Positions 35,501 through 44,213 of a stretch of DNA of 64,000 bases are shown in pieces (position 1 is the first letter of the stretch; every line of letters begins with the position of its first letter). Source of the DNA: Magnetospirillum aberrantis SpK. Lineage in GTDB: Bacteria > Pseudomonadota > Alphaproteobacteria > Rhodospirillales > Magnetospirillaceae. Both the position numbers and the translations under genes were made by a program. Location of the stretch: NCBI RefSeq assembly GCF_011022235.1, contig NZ_JAAIYP010000001.1, positions 1 to 64,000 of the forward strand, read 5' to 3'. The notes under the pieces are model-generated. The model had not been told where the DNA came from, did not search any database, and saw nothing but the letters and a program-made list of their open reading frames with translations.

Positions 35501-37337
35501 GTGTTCGCCGCACATCCGACTGGTGGCGGCATTCAACCACAGCCACATCTTCGTTGATCCCGAACCCGACGCCGCCAGTTCGTTTGTCGAACGCCAGCGC
35601 CTGTTCCAGGCGGCCAAGGCGTGGCCCGACTACGATCCCAAGGCCATTTCGGCCGGCGGCGGGGTGTTTTCGCGCGCCGCCAAATCCATCCCGGTCAGCC
35701 CCGAGATGCGGGCGCGGTTCGGAATCCAGGCGGCGACCGTCACCCCGACCCAACTGATCCGCATCCTGTTGACCCAGCCGGTGGACCTGTTGTTCTTCGG
35801 CGGGATCGGCACCTACATCAAATCCAGCGAGGAAAGCCAGGCCGAGGCCGGGGACCGCACCAACGACGCATTGCGCGTGGACGGCCGCGACCTGCGGGCC
35901 CGCGTGGTCGGCGAAGGCGCCAATCTGGGCTGTACCCAACTGGGCCGCATCGAATACGCCCTCAAGGGCGGACGCCTGAACACCGACGCCATCGACAATT
36001 CCGCCGGCGTCGACACCTCGGACCACGAGGTCAACATCAAGATCCTGTTGGGCGACCTGGTGGCGGCCGGCGACATGACCGGCAAGCAACGCGACCTGTT
36101 GCTGGCCAGCATGACCGACGAGGTGGCGGCCCTGGTGCTGCGCGACAACTACCTGCAAACCCAGGCGCTGTCGATCATGGCCGAGCAGGGCGCCGAATTG
36201 CTGGACGGTCAGGTCCGCTTCATGCGGCTGTTGGAAAAAAGCGGACGGCTGGACCGCGCCATCGAGTTCCTGCCCGACGACGACACCCTGGCCGAGCGCG
36301 CCGCCCGCCATCAGGGTTTGGTGCGGCCCGAACTTTCGGTGCTGTTGGCCTATGCCAAGCTGTGGCTGCACGATTCGGTGCTGGCCTCGGAACTGCCCGA
36401 CGATCCGTTCCTGGCCGGCGATCTGGTCCGCACCTTCCCGAGCGCGCTGCGTGAACGCTTCGCCACCGAGATCGGCGGCCATCGCCTGCGCCGCGAGATC
36501 ATCGCCACCGCCGTCACCAATTCCATGGTCAACCGGGTCGGCGTCGCCTTCGTCGCCGAATGCGCGGAAAAGACCGGCCACGGCCCGGCCGACGTGGCCC
36601 GCGCCTATATCGTCGCCCGCGACGCCTATGGCCTGCGCGACATCTGGGCCCGCGTCGAGGCGTTGGACGGTACCGTGCCGGCGTCGGTCCAGCATGCCAT
36701 GCTGGCGGAATCGGGACGGTTGCTGGAACGGGCCACCGGTTGGGTGCTGCGCTCGGTGCCGACGCCGTTCGACATCGGCGCGGCCATCGGCGAATTGCAG
36801 CCGGGCATCGCGGCATTGCGGGCGGCGCTGTCGGCCATCCTGCCCAGCGAAACCGCCGAAGGAGTCGCCGCCCGTTCCGCCGATTACCAGGCCCAGGGCG
36901 TGCCCGCCGACCTGGCCTGGGACGTGGCCAACCTGATCGTGCTGGCCTCGGCCGCCGACATCGTGCGCATCGCCGCCCGCCAGGGCATGGCGGTGGAAGA
37001 GGCCGGCTCGCTGTATTTCGCCATCGGCCACCGTTTCGGCCTGGGCTCCTTGCGGGCGAGCGCGGAAACCCTGGCGGTGGGCGGACATTGGCAGAAGCTG
37101 GCGGCGGCGGCGGTCATCGAGGACCTTTACGGCAGCCAGCGCGACTTGACACTCCAGGTGGCGGCCAAGGCCCCCGGCCAAAAGGCGGCCGAAGCCTTGG
37201 ACGTTTGGGGCGCCGAACATCGCGTCGCCATCGACCGGACCGAGACGGTGCTGGCGGAATTGCGCGCCGCCCGTCAGGTGGACCTTGCCATGCTGACGGT
37301 CGCTGGCCGTCAACTTAAAGCGATGGTGGAAAAGTGA
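32568..37337 (+). CDS. gdhZ: NAD-specific glutamate dehydrogenase, large (180-kDa) type
   Basis: A 1589-residue enzyme that converts glutamate to 2-oxoglutarate and ammonia with NAD. The length and order match the L_180 class: an N-terminal ACT-like regulatory half (about 1-700), then the catalytic dehydrogenase core (roughly 700-1200), then a helical C-terminal region. Core motifs include RGGIRWSDRREDFRTEI, MVKNAVIVPVGAKGGFV (catalytic lysine region), FASGGSKGYDHK and VGVGDMSGDVFGNAM (nucleotide loop). Symbol gdhZ follows Caulobacter use. It has no tight neighbour coupling. Long minus-strand open frames under this gene are shadows caused by its high GC3. Confidence 0.95.
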   Translation: MIRPADFLKSTLTEDMSTRAATRLDPVRARLVSHLAPLYLAGVPAADLEAVDGEQMFAVMVGLLDFAAERPMNEPKIRVFNPDPDRDGWASPHSVVEIVNDDMPFLVDSVAMVLAGAGIAIHQLVHPIVRATRDDKNALTALEGAPTGGGASLESLMHVEIDRQDAEGKAALLEQLTHTLGQARAAVVDWQAMRERIRAVTADLDRDNDEDEATAFLDWLYDDHFTFLGYRHFLLSGHGDAPDIRVEPAHSLGILRDETSHVFDDTLALSDMPPEIRAFLTRPGALMVTKSARHAPVHRPVHMDIIGIKHLDKKGRVIGLHAFLGLFTAAAYTRAPSAIPLLRRKVSRVQSNAGFPPFGHDAKVLGNILETYPRDELFQISEAQLTANALGILHLQDRPRVALFVRRDEFGRFVSCLVFLPRDRYDTPLRLAVIRLLEQAYGGRLDAYYTQVADGPLARLHVIVRIPAGSRPMADEAELQSRIAELARSWSDHLQAALVQAHGEGEGLRLARRWRDAFPLSYREAHSALAAVADVERLEAVTSGADLGVNLYRPIEAGPGQARLKLLHAGSTVPLSDVLPLLEAMGLRVIAEVPHEVRPADGGESAWIHDFQLESEAPLDLAARGADFEQALLAVWRGEAESDGFNRLVLAAGLNWRQVMVLRAYAKYLRQAGSTLSQAYVERALAGNAEPAALLVKLFETRFIPGGDEDKARSALETALEKVSSADDDRILRRFLNLIGATLRTNYTLGRPYLSFKLDSRAIDDLPLPRPMVEIFVYSPRMEGIHLRGGKVARGGIRWSDRREDFRTEILGLMKAQMVKNAVIVPVGAKGGFVVKRPPAGGDRAALQAEGIECYRTLIRGMLDLTDNLAGGAVVAPAGLIRHDGDDPYLVVAADKGTATFSDIANGLSLEYGFWLGDAFASGGSKGYDHKVMGITARGAWEAVKRHFRELGIDTQAESFTVVGVGDMSGDVFGNAMLCSPHIRLVAAFNHSHIFVDPEPDAASSFVERQRLFQAAKAWPDYDPKAISAGGGVFSRAAKSIPVSPEMRARFGIQAATVTPTQLIRILLTQPVDLLFFGGIGTYIKSSEESQAEAGDRTNDALRVDGRDLRARVVGEGANLGCTQLGRIEYALKGGRLNTDAIDNSAGVDTSDHEVNIKILLGDLVAAGDMTGKQRDLLLASMTDEVAALVLRDNYLQTQALSIMAEQGAELLDGQVRFMRLLEKSGRLDRAIEFLPDDDTLAERAARHQGLVRPELSVLLAYAKLWLHDSVLASELPDDPFLAGDLVRTFPSALRERFATEIGGHRLRREIIATAVTNSMVNRVGVAFVAECAEKTGHGPADVARAYIVARDAYGLRDIWARVEALDGTVPASVQHAMLAESGRLLERATGWVLRSVPTPFDIGAAIGELQPGIAALRAALSAILPSETAEGVAARSADYQAQGVPADLAWDVANLIVLASAADIVRIAARQGMAVEEAGSLYFAIGHRFGLGSLRASAETLAVGGHWQKLAAAAVIEDLYGSQRDLTLQVAAKAPGQKAAEALDVWGAEHRVAIDRTETVLAELRAARQVDLAMLTVAGRQLKAMVEK

Positions 37338-37344
37338 GGATACC

Positions 37345-37373
37345 TTGAAGTGAGTCACCACTTGCGTTACCTA
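37345..37373 (+). promoter_or_regulatory. Candidate promoter of the gmhA cassette
   Basis: TTGAAG and TACCTA are separated by 17 nt, 30 nt before gmhA, in the only less GC-rich stretch near the start of the surface-glycan locus. An AAGTG / CACTT dyad overlaps the spacer. Confidence 0.42.
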
Positions 37374-37403
37374 GACGCTAGCCGACCCTATCGGAGCCCG
37401 TGA

Positions 37404-37994
37404 ATGGACCCCCGCCAGTTCCTCGCCGAGCAGTTCGCCGAGCATGAGCAGACTGTCGCGACGACGCGTGACGCGGTCGCGGAATCGTTCGCGGCCCTGG
37501 TCGAGGCCTGTTCACGCGCCATCGAAGCCGGTGGCAAGATCCTGTTTTTCGGCAACGGCGGGTCCGCCGCCGACGCCCAGCATCTGGCCGCCGAACTGGT
37601 GGTGCGCTACCGCGTCAACGGACGCGCCCTGGCGGCCATCGCGCTGACCACCGACACCTCGCTGCTGACCGCCTGCGCCAACGATTTTTCCTATGACGAC
37701 ATCTTCGCCCGCCAGGTTGAAGCGCTGATGAAGCCCGAGGACGTGGCCATCGGCATCAGCACCTCGGGCAACAGCGGCAGCGTGATCAAGGCGTTGGAAA
37801 CAGCCCGCGCGATCGGCGGCACCGCCGCCGGTCTGGCCGGCCGCGACGGCGGCAAGATGGTGGGCGTGGCCGACCCCCTGGTGGTGGTGCCCAGCACCGT
37901 CACCGCCCGCATCCAGGAAATGCACATCCTGCTTGGCCATGCCCTGTGCGACATGCTGGAAAAACGCCACCGTCCCGGCGTCCAGGCCCATTAA
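37404..37994 (+). CDS. gmhA: Sedoheptulose-7-phosphate isomerase
   Basis: A 196-residue SIS-domain isomerase making D-glycero-D-manno-heptose 7-phosphate for heptose-containing lipopolysaccharide core or glycans. Signature pieces are FFGNGGSAADAQH, GISTSGNSGSV (phosphosugar loop) and STVTARIQEMHILLGH with the metal/catalytic His and Glu. The GGSAADAQH block is diagnostic of GmhA over other SIS proteins. It is first of a plus-strand run whose next genes (SxtJ, DUF5989, carbamoyltransferase) modify sugars, so heptose or a related sugar may be the carbamoylated substrate, which is inference. Confidence 0.92.
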   Translation: MDPRQFLAEQFAEHEQTVATTRDAVAESFAALVEACSRAIEAGGKILFFGNGGSAADAQHLAAELVVRYRVNGRALAAIALTTDTSLLTACANDFSYDDIFARQVEALMKPEDVAIGISTSGNSGSVIKALETARAIGGTAAGLAGRDGGKMVGVADPLVVVPSTVTARIQEMHILLGHALCDMLEKRHRPGVQAH

Positions 37995-38003
37995 GGAAAA
38001 ATC

Positions 38004-38444
38004 ATGGCTGCCAAGAAACCCTCCGCCATGCAGGAATTGCAATCACACGCCCCTACACCTCAGATGGGCTCGGAACGTTCGTTCGGTCTGGTGTTCGCCG
38101 CCGTCTTCCTGATTGTCGGCGTGTGGCCGCTCAAGGCCGGGCACGACCCGCGCATGTGGGCGCTGGGCGCCGCCGTCGCCTTCCTGGTCATCGCGCTGGC
38201 CTTCCCGCGCGTGCTCAAGCCCTTGAACATCGTGTGGTTCAAGTTCGGCATGGTGCTGCATCATGTGATGACGCCGCTGATCATGGGGCTGCTGTTCTTC
38301 CTGACGGTCACCCCGGTCGGCCTTTTGATGCGGGCCACCGGCAAGGACCCCATGCGTCTCAAGCGCGATCCCAAGGCCGCCAGCTATTGGATCGACCGCA
38401 CGCCGCCGGGCCCCGCGCCCGAATCCATGAAAACCCAATTCTAG
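38004..38444 (+). CDS. SxtJ-family membrane protein
   Basis: A 146-residue membrane protein with two clear hydrophobic segments (about 28-46 and 52-68) and a third near 88-106. It ends in a soluble Pro-rich tail with DPKAASYWIDRTPP. The central RVLKPLNIVWFKFGM block and the context (immediately before a DUF5989 protein and a NodU-type carbamoyltransferase) match the SxtJ family. SxtJ was named in the saxitoxin cluster, but the SxtJ-DUF5989-carbamoyltransferase trio is widespread and its molecular role is not established. It may anchor or regulate the carbamoyltransferase at the membrane. 9 nt after gmhA, 10 nt before the next gene. Confidence 0.85.
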   Translation: MAAKKPSAMQELQSHAPTPQMGSERSFGLVFAAVFLIVGVWPLKAGHDPRMWALGAAVAFLVIALAFPRVLKPLNIVWFKFGMVLHHVMTPLIMGLLFFLTVTPVGLLMRATGKDPMRLKRDPKAASYWIDRTPPGPAPESMKTQF

Positions 38445-38454
38445 GAAACCGCCG

Positions 38455-38604
38455 ATGTCGTTCCTGCTTGAGCTCGTCGCCTTCCTGCGCGCCCGCAAGA
38501 AATACTGGTTGTTGCCCATTCTGGTGATGATGGTGCTGTTCGGCGGCCTGATCGTGCTGAGCCAGGGCTCGGCCGTCGCCCCCTTCATCTATACCCTGTT
38601 CTAA
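38455..38604 (+). CDS. DUF5989-family 49-residue membrane protein
   Basis: A 49-residue protein, MSFLLELVAFLRARKKYWLL..., with a single hydrophobic helix at about 20-38 and a short basic N-terminal amphipathic segment (LRARKKYW). It fits the tiny DUF5989 family found between SxtJ and carbamoyltransferase genes. The ATG follows AGGAAACC at 5-8 nt, and the gene is 10 nt after SxtJ and 18 nt before the carbamoyltransferase. Its function is unknown. It is short enough to be missed by size-filtered gene calling. Confidence 0.85.
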   Translation: MSFLLELVAFLRARKKYWLLPILVMMVLFGGLIVLSQGSAVAPFIYTLF

Positions 38605-38622
38605 TCGGCGGGAGCCGCGACG

Positions 38623-40464
38623 GTGAAGATTCTTGGCCTTTCCGCCCTTTATCACGACAGCGCCGCGGCGCTGATCGACGACGGGATCATCGTCGCGGCC
38701 GCCCAGGAAGAGCGGTTCACGCGCAAGAAGCACGATTCGGCCTTCCCCGAGAACGCCATCCGCTATTGCCTGGAACAGGCCGGATGCACCTTGGCCGATG
38801 TCGATTACGTGGTGTTCTACGACAAGCCGTTCCTCAAGTTCGAACGCTTGCTGGAAACCTACATGTCGTTCGCCCCCAGGGGTTTCAGCTCGTTCAAGAC
38901 CGCCATGCCGGTGTGGCTGAAGGAAAAGCTGTTCCAGAAGGACTTGCTGCGCAAGGAGTTCAAGAAGTTCGCCACGGACTTCGACTGGATGAACAAGCTG
39001 CTGTTCGCCGAACACCATCTGAGCCACGCCGCCAGCGCCTTTTTCCCGAGCCCGTTCGAGTACGCCGCCGTCCTGACCATGGACGGCGTCGGCGAATGGA
39101 CCACCACCTCGTTGGCCATGGGCTCTGGCAACAAGCTTGAGATCCACAAGGAACTGCATTTTCCGCACTCGCTGGGCCTTCTGTATTCGGCGTTCACCTA
39201 TTATACGGGCTTCAAGGTCAATTCCGGCGAATACAAGGTCATGGGGCTGGCGCCCTATGGCGAGCCGAAATACACCCAGCTGATCCTGGACAAGGTCGTC
39301 GACGTCAAGGACGACGGCAGCTTCTGGCTGGACCAGTCGTATTTCGACTATTGCACCGGCCTGACCATGACCAACCAGCGTTTCGCCGACCTGTTCGGCC
39401 AGCCGGTGCGTCGGGCCGACAAGGACCCGCTGACCCAGTTCCACATGGACATCGCCGCCTCGGTGCAGGCGGTGACCGAGCATGTGGTGCTGAAGCTGGC
39501 GCGCGGCATCAAAAAGGAAACGGGGGCCAAGAACCTGTGTCTGGCCGGTGGCGTGGCGCTGAACTGCGTCGCCAACGGCAAGATCCTGCGCGAGAACATC
39601 TTCGACAACATCTGGATCCAGCCGGCGGCCGGCGACGCCGGCGGCGCGCTGGGCGCCGCCTTGGCCGGTTACCACATCCACAAGGGCCTGCCCCGCGTCG
39701 TGGCCGGCGGCGGCAAGGACGCCATGAAGGGCTCCTATCTCGGTCCGGCGTGGGAACAATCCGACATCGAACGCCGTCTGACCGAAGCGGGCGCCAAGTT
39801 CACCGTGCTCGGCGACGACGAGCTGATCGAACAGACCGCCCAGGCTCTGGCCGACGAAAAGGCGGTGGGCTGGATGCAGGGCCGCATGGAATTCGGCCCG
39901 CGCGCGCTCGGCGGCCGGTCCATCCTGGGCGACCCCCGGTCGCCGACCATGCAAAAGGTGCTGAACCTCAAGGTCAAGTACCGCGAAAGCTTCCGCCCGT
40001 TCGCGCCGAGCGTGCTGCGCGAGGATGTGGCCGATTGGTTCGAACTGGACGGCGACAGCCCTTACATGCTGTTGGTGGCGCCGGTGGCGGAACAGCATCG
40101 CCGCGCCATGACCGAGGACGAACAAAAGCTGTTCGGCATCGAGAAGCTCAACGTGCCGCGCTCGTCCATCCCGGCGATCACCCATGTCGATTACTCGGCC
40201 CGCATCCAGACGGTGCACGCCGACACCAACCCGCGCTACCACGCGCTGATTTCGGCGTTCAAGGGCAAGACCGGCTGTCCGGTGGTGGTCAACACCAGCT
40301 TCAACGTACGCGGTGAACCGATCGTGTGCACCCCCGAAGACGCCTTCCGCTGCTTCATGGGCAGCGAGATCGAGGTGCTGACCGTGGGCAATTGCTTCCT
40401 CAAGAAGGAAGACCAGGACGAAAGCCTCAAGCTCGACTACAAGAACGCCTTCGAACTGGACTAG
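38623..40464 (+). CDS. NodU/CmcH-family O-carbamoyltransferase
   Basis: A 613-residue carbamoyltransferase that uses carbamoyl phosphate and ATP, through a carbamoyl adenylate, to carbamoylate a hydroxyl on a sugar or small molecule. The N-terminal ASKHA-like domain starts ILGLSALYHDSAAALI and includes EERFTRKKHDSAFPE, EHHLSHAASAF and GGVALNCVANGKI. The C-terminal domain has RMEFGPRALGGRSI and CPVVVNTSFNVRGEPIV. All family blocks look intact. Location after gmhA, SxtJ and DUF5989 indicates decoration of a surface sugar. The SGNH gene starts 4 nt later. Confidence 0.94.
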   Translation: MKILGLSALYHDSAAALIDDGIIVAAAQEERFTRKKHDSAFPENAIRYCLEQAGCTLADVDYVVFYDKPFLKFERLLETYMSFAPRGFSSFKTAMPVWLKEKLFQKDLLRKEFKKFATDFDWMNKLLFAEHHLSHAASAFFPSPFEYAAVLTMDGVGEWTTTSLAMGSGNKLEIHKELHFPHSLGLLYSAFTYYTGFKVNSGEYKVMGLAPYGEPKYTQLILDKVVDVKDDGSFWLDQSYFDYCTGLTMTNQRFADLFGQPVRRADKDPLTQFHMDIAASVQAVTEHVVLKLARGIKKETGAKNLCLAGGVALNCVANGKILRENIFDNIWIQPAAGDAGGALGAALAGYHIHKGLPRVVAGGGKDAMKGSYLGPAWEQSDIERRLTEAGAKFTVLGDDELIEQTAQALADEKAVGWMQGRMEFGPRALGGRSILGDPRSPTMQKVLNLKVKYRESFRPFAPSVLREDVADWFELDGDSPYMLLVAPVAEQHRRAMTEDEQKLFGIEKLNVPRSSIPAITHVDYSARIQTVHADTNPRYHALISAFKGKTGCPVVVNTSFNVRGEPIVCTPEDAFRCFMGSEIEVLTVGNCFLKKEDQDESLKLDYKNAFELD

Positions 40465-40468
40465 AGTC

Positions 40469-41653
40469 GTGCGCCACCGGTCGACCGTCCTACAGCGTCA
40501 CCCCAAACTGGTCATCGCCATGATCGTGGGGGGCGCGCTGACGGTGCTGTTGGGCATCACCGAGGCCGTCCTACAGCGATTGTATGTCGCCCGCGGCGAG
40601 GGTTTCCTGGGCCAGCACGAACGTTACGTGCAATTGCGCGAGAACACGCCCAGCACCCGGATGGCCAACTACCAAACGGTCGAGGGAGAGCGGCGCGAAT
40701 TCGTCCTGCACACCGACGCCAGCGGCTACATCATGCCCAGCGACGTCCACACGGCGCCGGACGTCAAGATCGTCTTTCTCGGCGGTTCGACCACCGAATG
40801 CCTGTTGGTGTCCGAAGAGGCCCGCTTTCCCGCCCGCACGGGGCGTCTACTGGAACAGGGCACCGGCCTCAAGGTCAACACCTACAATGCCGGCCGCAGC
40901 GCCAGCAACAGCCTTCATAGTCTGAACGTCCTGCTCAACAAGGCCGCCGGCATGAAGCCGCATTTGGCGGTGATGATGCACAACGTCAACGACCTCGGCT
41001 TCCTGATGGCCAACGGCAGCTATTGGTCGGAAACCGCCCCCGAGCACATCCGCATCATCCGCAAGTTCGAGGCCAACGCCAGCGGGCAGGAAACACTCGG
41101 GTCGCTGGCCAGACGGCTGAAGAACAGCCTTATTCCCTATACCTGGCTCGCCGTGCGCTCGGCCATGGCCCGTGTCGAACGCGACTTCGCCCCGGCAACG
41201 CTTCTGTCCGAAGGGGAGACGCAGGACCTCGATATTCCCGAACAGGTGCGTGCCGACCAACTCGCACCCCAGGAGCTGTCCATCGTGGCGGACTTCGCCA
41301 GGGCTCAGCGGACCTTCGTCAGCCTGACGCGCGCCTTGGGAATTCGCCCTGTGCTGATGACGCAGGCCCGCGCCGACGTCATTCCCGCCAACGCCAATCG
41401 CGCCGACATGGCGCTGTTGACCCGGCATGCGGTACTCCATGCCTATCTCAACCAAGTCATTCGCGACGTTGGTGCCGAAACCGGGGTGAGGGTGATCGAC
41501 CTCGAACGCTTCGTCAAAAAGCATCCTGATCGGCGCCGCTTCTTCTATGATTCGGTGCATTATGGCGACGTCGGTTCGCTTGCGGTCGCCGATCTGATTA
41601 CCAACGATCTGGCGGCCGAGATCGCCGAGATGCGGACGTCCCGGACGCAGTGA
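40469..41653 (+). CDS. Membrane-anchored SGNH/GDSL-family hydrolase
   Basis: A 394-residue protein with one N-terminal TM helix (about 15-35) and a periplasmic SGNH-like domain. The nucleophile block is FLGGSTTECLLV (Ser near 112), an Asn block is MMHNVNDLG, and the C-terminal Asp-His pair is YDSVHYGDVGS. Such proteins add or remove acyl groups on glycans. A GTG start at 40469 is used, 4 nt after the carbamoyltransferase stop; no better ATG lies before the TM helix. It closes the plus-strand cassette and faces the FkbM gene tail to tail. Confidence 0.83.
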   Translation: MRHRSTVLQRHPKLVIAMIVGGALTVLLGITEAVLQRLYVARGEGFLGQHERYVQLRENTPSTRMANYQTVEGERREFVLHTDASGYIMPSDVHTAPDVKIVFLGGSTTECLLVSEEARFPARTGRLLEQGTGLKVNTYNAGRSASNSLHSLNVLLNKAAGMKPHLAVMMHNVNDLGFLMANGSYWSETAPEHIRIIRKFEANASGQETLGSLARRLKNSLIPYTWLAVRSAMARVERDFAPATLLSEGETQDLDIPEQVRADQLAPQELSIVADFARAQRTFVSLTRALGIRPVLMTQARADVIPANANRADMALLTRHAVLHAYLNQVIRDVGAETGVRVIDLERFVKKHPDRRRFFYDSVHYGDVGSLAVADLITNDLAAEIAEMRTSRTQ

Positions 41654-41717
41654 CGGCATCGGCCTTGGTGGTGCCATGGTGCTGTCAGGCATCCCGACCG
41701 CGCGGCTCAGCCGCCCG

Positions 41718-42713
41718 TCATTTTCCAGGTCCGAGGGGGACCCCTCCCAACAGCGAACGCACCAGCGGCACCATGTCGCGTAAACGCCGCCCAAGGGTTC
41801 TCCAGGCCACGCGACGCCCCACCGACCTGGACAAGGCGAACAGGGCGGCGTCGGCATCGACAACCGCGAATTCGTCGGCCAGCACCCGCCGCAGGTCCGC
41901 GACCCGGTCGAGCAATTCCTTCGCCCGGTCGAAATGACCCATGGCCAAGGCGACGGCCAAGGCCCGCAGGCCATCATGTGCCGTCGCGACCGCGTCCGGG
42001 TGGCGAAAGAACAACAGGTCGCATTGGCCGGCCTGACCCCGTGAGTAGGCAGGATCGCCGACGGAAGTGTAGGGATGAGGGGCGATCGGCCGCAACCGCC
42101 ACTGGGCCGGGGTCAGGATCTCCATCAATTCGAAACCCCGTTGGCGCAGCCACGGTTCGATGTCGCACACAAGGGGCTGGTGCTTGCGCGCCGGGACGAA
42201 ACAAGCCTCAAGCTTGATGGCCTGGGCATGATTGAGAGCCTGCGTCGCTCCCCTCAGGATGTCCAGTTCGGCCCCTTCCACGTCCAGTTTCCAATAGGCG
42301 GCCGCCGGCAGGTCGAACCGCCGGACAGCCGTGTCCAGGGTCAAGGTGTCCACCTCGACCGCGCAGACGACCTCGGTCAGGTGTTGCAGACCGAACCGCC
42401 GCCCGACCGCCGGATCGTGTTCCAACAAGGAACAACCATTGGGATCGCGTGGAATGTACAGCGGACAACGCCCGTCGGTGGCGCCGACAGCCGCCGGAAT
42501 CCACCGAACCGACCGCCAGGGGCCGGGATCGTCGCTGAGGGCGGCAAAGGCATCCGGTTCCGGTTCGAAGCCAACGGTGTCCACCGCCCAGGCGATCGGC
42601 AGCAATTCCGGGTCGAAGCCACCGCGTGACCCCACGTCCAAGGCCGCCAGCCCGGCTCCGCCGATGGCTGCCGCGAAAGGCGAGGAGCGGAAAAGGGGGG
42701 CCAAGCCGGTCAC
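41718..42713 (-). CDS. FkbM-family methyltransferase
   Basis: A 331-residue SAM-dependent methyltransferase of the FkbM type, often acting on glycan hydroxyls. The SAM motif I is LAALDVGSRGGFDPEL. The FkbM mark is YWKLDVEGAELDILRGATQAL (about 190-210). The C-terminal ~80 residues are an extra helical extension. The GTG start at 42713 overlaps the manC stop by 4 nt (GTGA), supporting coupled translation. The long open frame above it is antisense or out-of-frame reading of manC. Acceptor unknown; perhaps the mannose-derived glycan. Confidence 0.85.
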   Translation of the reverse strand: MTGLAPLFRSSPFAAAIGGAGLAALDVGSRGGFDPELLPIAWAVDTVGFEPEPDAFAALSDDPGPWRSVRWIPAAVGATDGRCPLYIPRDPNGCSLLEHDPAVGRRFGLQHLTEVVCAVEVDTLTLDTAVRRFDLPAAAYWKLDVEGAELDILRGATQALNHAQAIKLEACFVPARKHQPLVCDIEPWLRQRGFELMEILTPAQWRLRPIAPHPYTSVGDPAYSRGQAGQCDLLFFRHPDAVATAHDGLRALAVALAMGHFDRAKELLDRVADLRRVLADEFAVVDADAALFALSRSVGRRVAWRTLGRRLRDMVPLVRSLLGGVPLGPGK

Positions 42714-44110
42714 CGTCCGTAATCGTCCTCGATGCGGACGATGTCGTCCTCGCCCACATATTCCCCCGACTGCACCTCGACCAGCCGCAACGGCACCCGT
42801 CCGGGATTTTCCAGACGGTGAACCACGCCGGCGGGAATGAACGTGGATTCGTTTTCGCGCAGGACGAAGGATTCGTCGCCCTTGGTGACGATGGCGGTGC
42901 CGGTCACCACCACCCAATGTTCGCTGCGGTGCCAATGCTTTTGCAGGCTGAGCTTGGCCCCCGGATCGACCTGGATGTGCTTGACCCGGAACCGTTCGCC
43001 ATGGTCGGTCGTTTCGAACCATCCCCACGGCCGCCAAGTCCGCGCGCCGTGCTTCGCCTCGCGGCGGGAACGGGCGTTCAGATGGTCCACCACCAGCTTG
43101 ACGTCCTGGTCGGCGTTGCGATCGGCGACCAGCACGGCGTCGTCGGTGGCGACCACCACCAGATTTTCCACGCCGACGGTGGTCACCAGACGGCCCTCGC
43201 TGCGGACATAGCTGTTCACGGTATCCAGGGCGACCACGTCACCCTTCAACACGTTTCCGGCCTCGTCGCGGGTTTCTTCCTGCCACAGCGCCGACCACGA
43301 GCCGACGTCGGACCATCCCAGATCGGCGACCGGAATGACGGCGGCGCGGCGGGTGTGTTCCATCACCGCGTAATCGATGGACTGGCCGCGCATGGCGGCG
43401 AACACCGGTTCGGAAAGGCGCAGGAAGAACAGGTCGCGCTGTCCCTGGGCCAGTGCCTGACGGCACGATTCCACCATGTCGGGTTCGAAAGCCGCCAATT
43501 CGGCCAGGAAACTTTCCGGGGAGAACAGGAAGATGCCGCTGTTCCAGTAATATTCGCCCGAAGCCACATACTCCTCGGCGGTGGCGGCATCGGGTTTCTC
43601 GGCGAAGCGATCGACGCGATAGCCCCCACCCAGGGCTTCCCCCCTGCGGATATAGCCGAAACCGGTTCGGGCCTCGGTCGGGGTGATGCCGAACGTCACC
43701 AGGAAACCGTCGCGGGCCAACGGCAGCGCCAGTTCCACCGCGTCCCGGAACGCCTTGGCGTTGCGGATCATGTGGTCGGACGGCATCACCAGCATCAGCG
43801 TGTCGGGCTGGCCGTCCAGGGACAGGGCGGCCACCGCCGCCGCCGGGGCGGTGTTGCGTCCCATGGGCTCGATGATCACGGCCTTGGGGTCGATCCCCAC
43901 CTGACGCAATTGCTCGGCGACGATGAACCGGTGTTCCTGGTTACAGACGACCACCGGCGGCGTTCCCAGCCGCAGGGCGGTTTCCTGAAGCAACGTCCGT
44001 TCCGAACACAATGGCAGCAATTGCTTGGGAAAGGTCTCGCGCGACAGGGGCCACAGCCGGGTGCCGGCGCCGCCGGAAAGAATGACCGGAACCAGTTGCG
44101 AGCTATCCAT
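42710..44110 (-). CDS. manC: Mannose-1-P guanylyltransferase / mannose-6-P isomerase
   Basis: A 466-residue bifunctional enzyme that makes GDP-mannose. The N-terminal nucleotidyltransferase has the pyrophosphorylase signature LSGGAGTRLWPLSRETFPKQ (11-30) and FAEKPDAATA. The C-terminal type II phosphomannose isomerase is a cupin with HKHWHRSEHW-like metal site (QKHWHRSEHWVVVTGTA) and PAGVVHRLENPG. Its product is the substrate of Gmd, encoded about 12 kb away on the same strand, so a GDP-deoxyhexose route is likely. MDSSQLVPVIL follows AGGGAA. FkbM overlaps its stop. Confidence 0.95.
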   Translation of the reverse strand: MDSSQLVPVILSGGAGTRLWPLSRETFPKQLLPLCSERTLLQETALRLGTPPVVVCNQEHRFIVAEQLRQVGIDPKAVIIEPMGRNTAPAAAVAALSLDGQPDTLMLVMPSDHMIRNAKAFRDAVELALPLARDGFLVTFGITPTEARTGFGYIRRGEALGGGYRVDRFAEKPDAATAEEYVASGEYYWNSGIFLFSPESFLAELAAFEPDMVESCRQALAQGQRDLFFLRLSEPVFAAMRGQSIDYAVMEHTRRAAVIPVADLGWSDVGSWSALWQEETRDEAGNVLKGDVVALDTVNSYVRSEGRLVTTVGVENLVVVATDDAVLVADRNADQDVKLVVDHLNARSRREAKHGARTWRPWGWFETTDHGERFRVKHIQVDPGAKLSLQKHWHRSEHWVVVTGTAIVTKGDESFVLRENESTFIPAGVVHRLENPGRVPLRLVEVQSGEYVGEDDIVRIEDDYGR

Positions 44111-44213
44111 GGTGTTCCCTACCCTCAACGACGGCGGCAATGATTCAAGCGATCCAATGCCGCGACAAGTAAAATCGCCAGCCGGCCCCTGCCGGTTTCG
44201 ACATCCGGCTGTC

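Noticed and set aside
34737-37361. 874-codon minus-strand open frame
   Set aside because: Antisense to the NAD-glutamate dehydrogenase; no recognisable domain and shadow-like composition.
38359-40242. 627-codon minus-strand open frame
   Set aside because: Antisense to the carbamoyltransferase, whose family blocks are all in the plus-strand frame.
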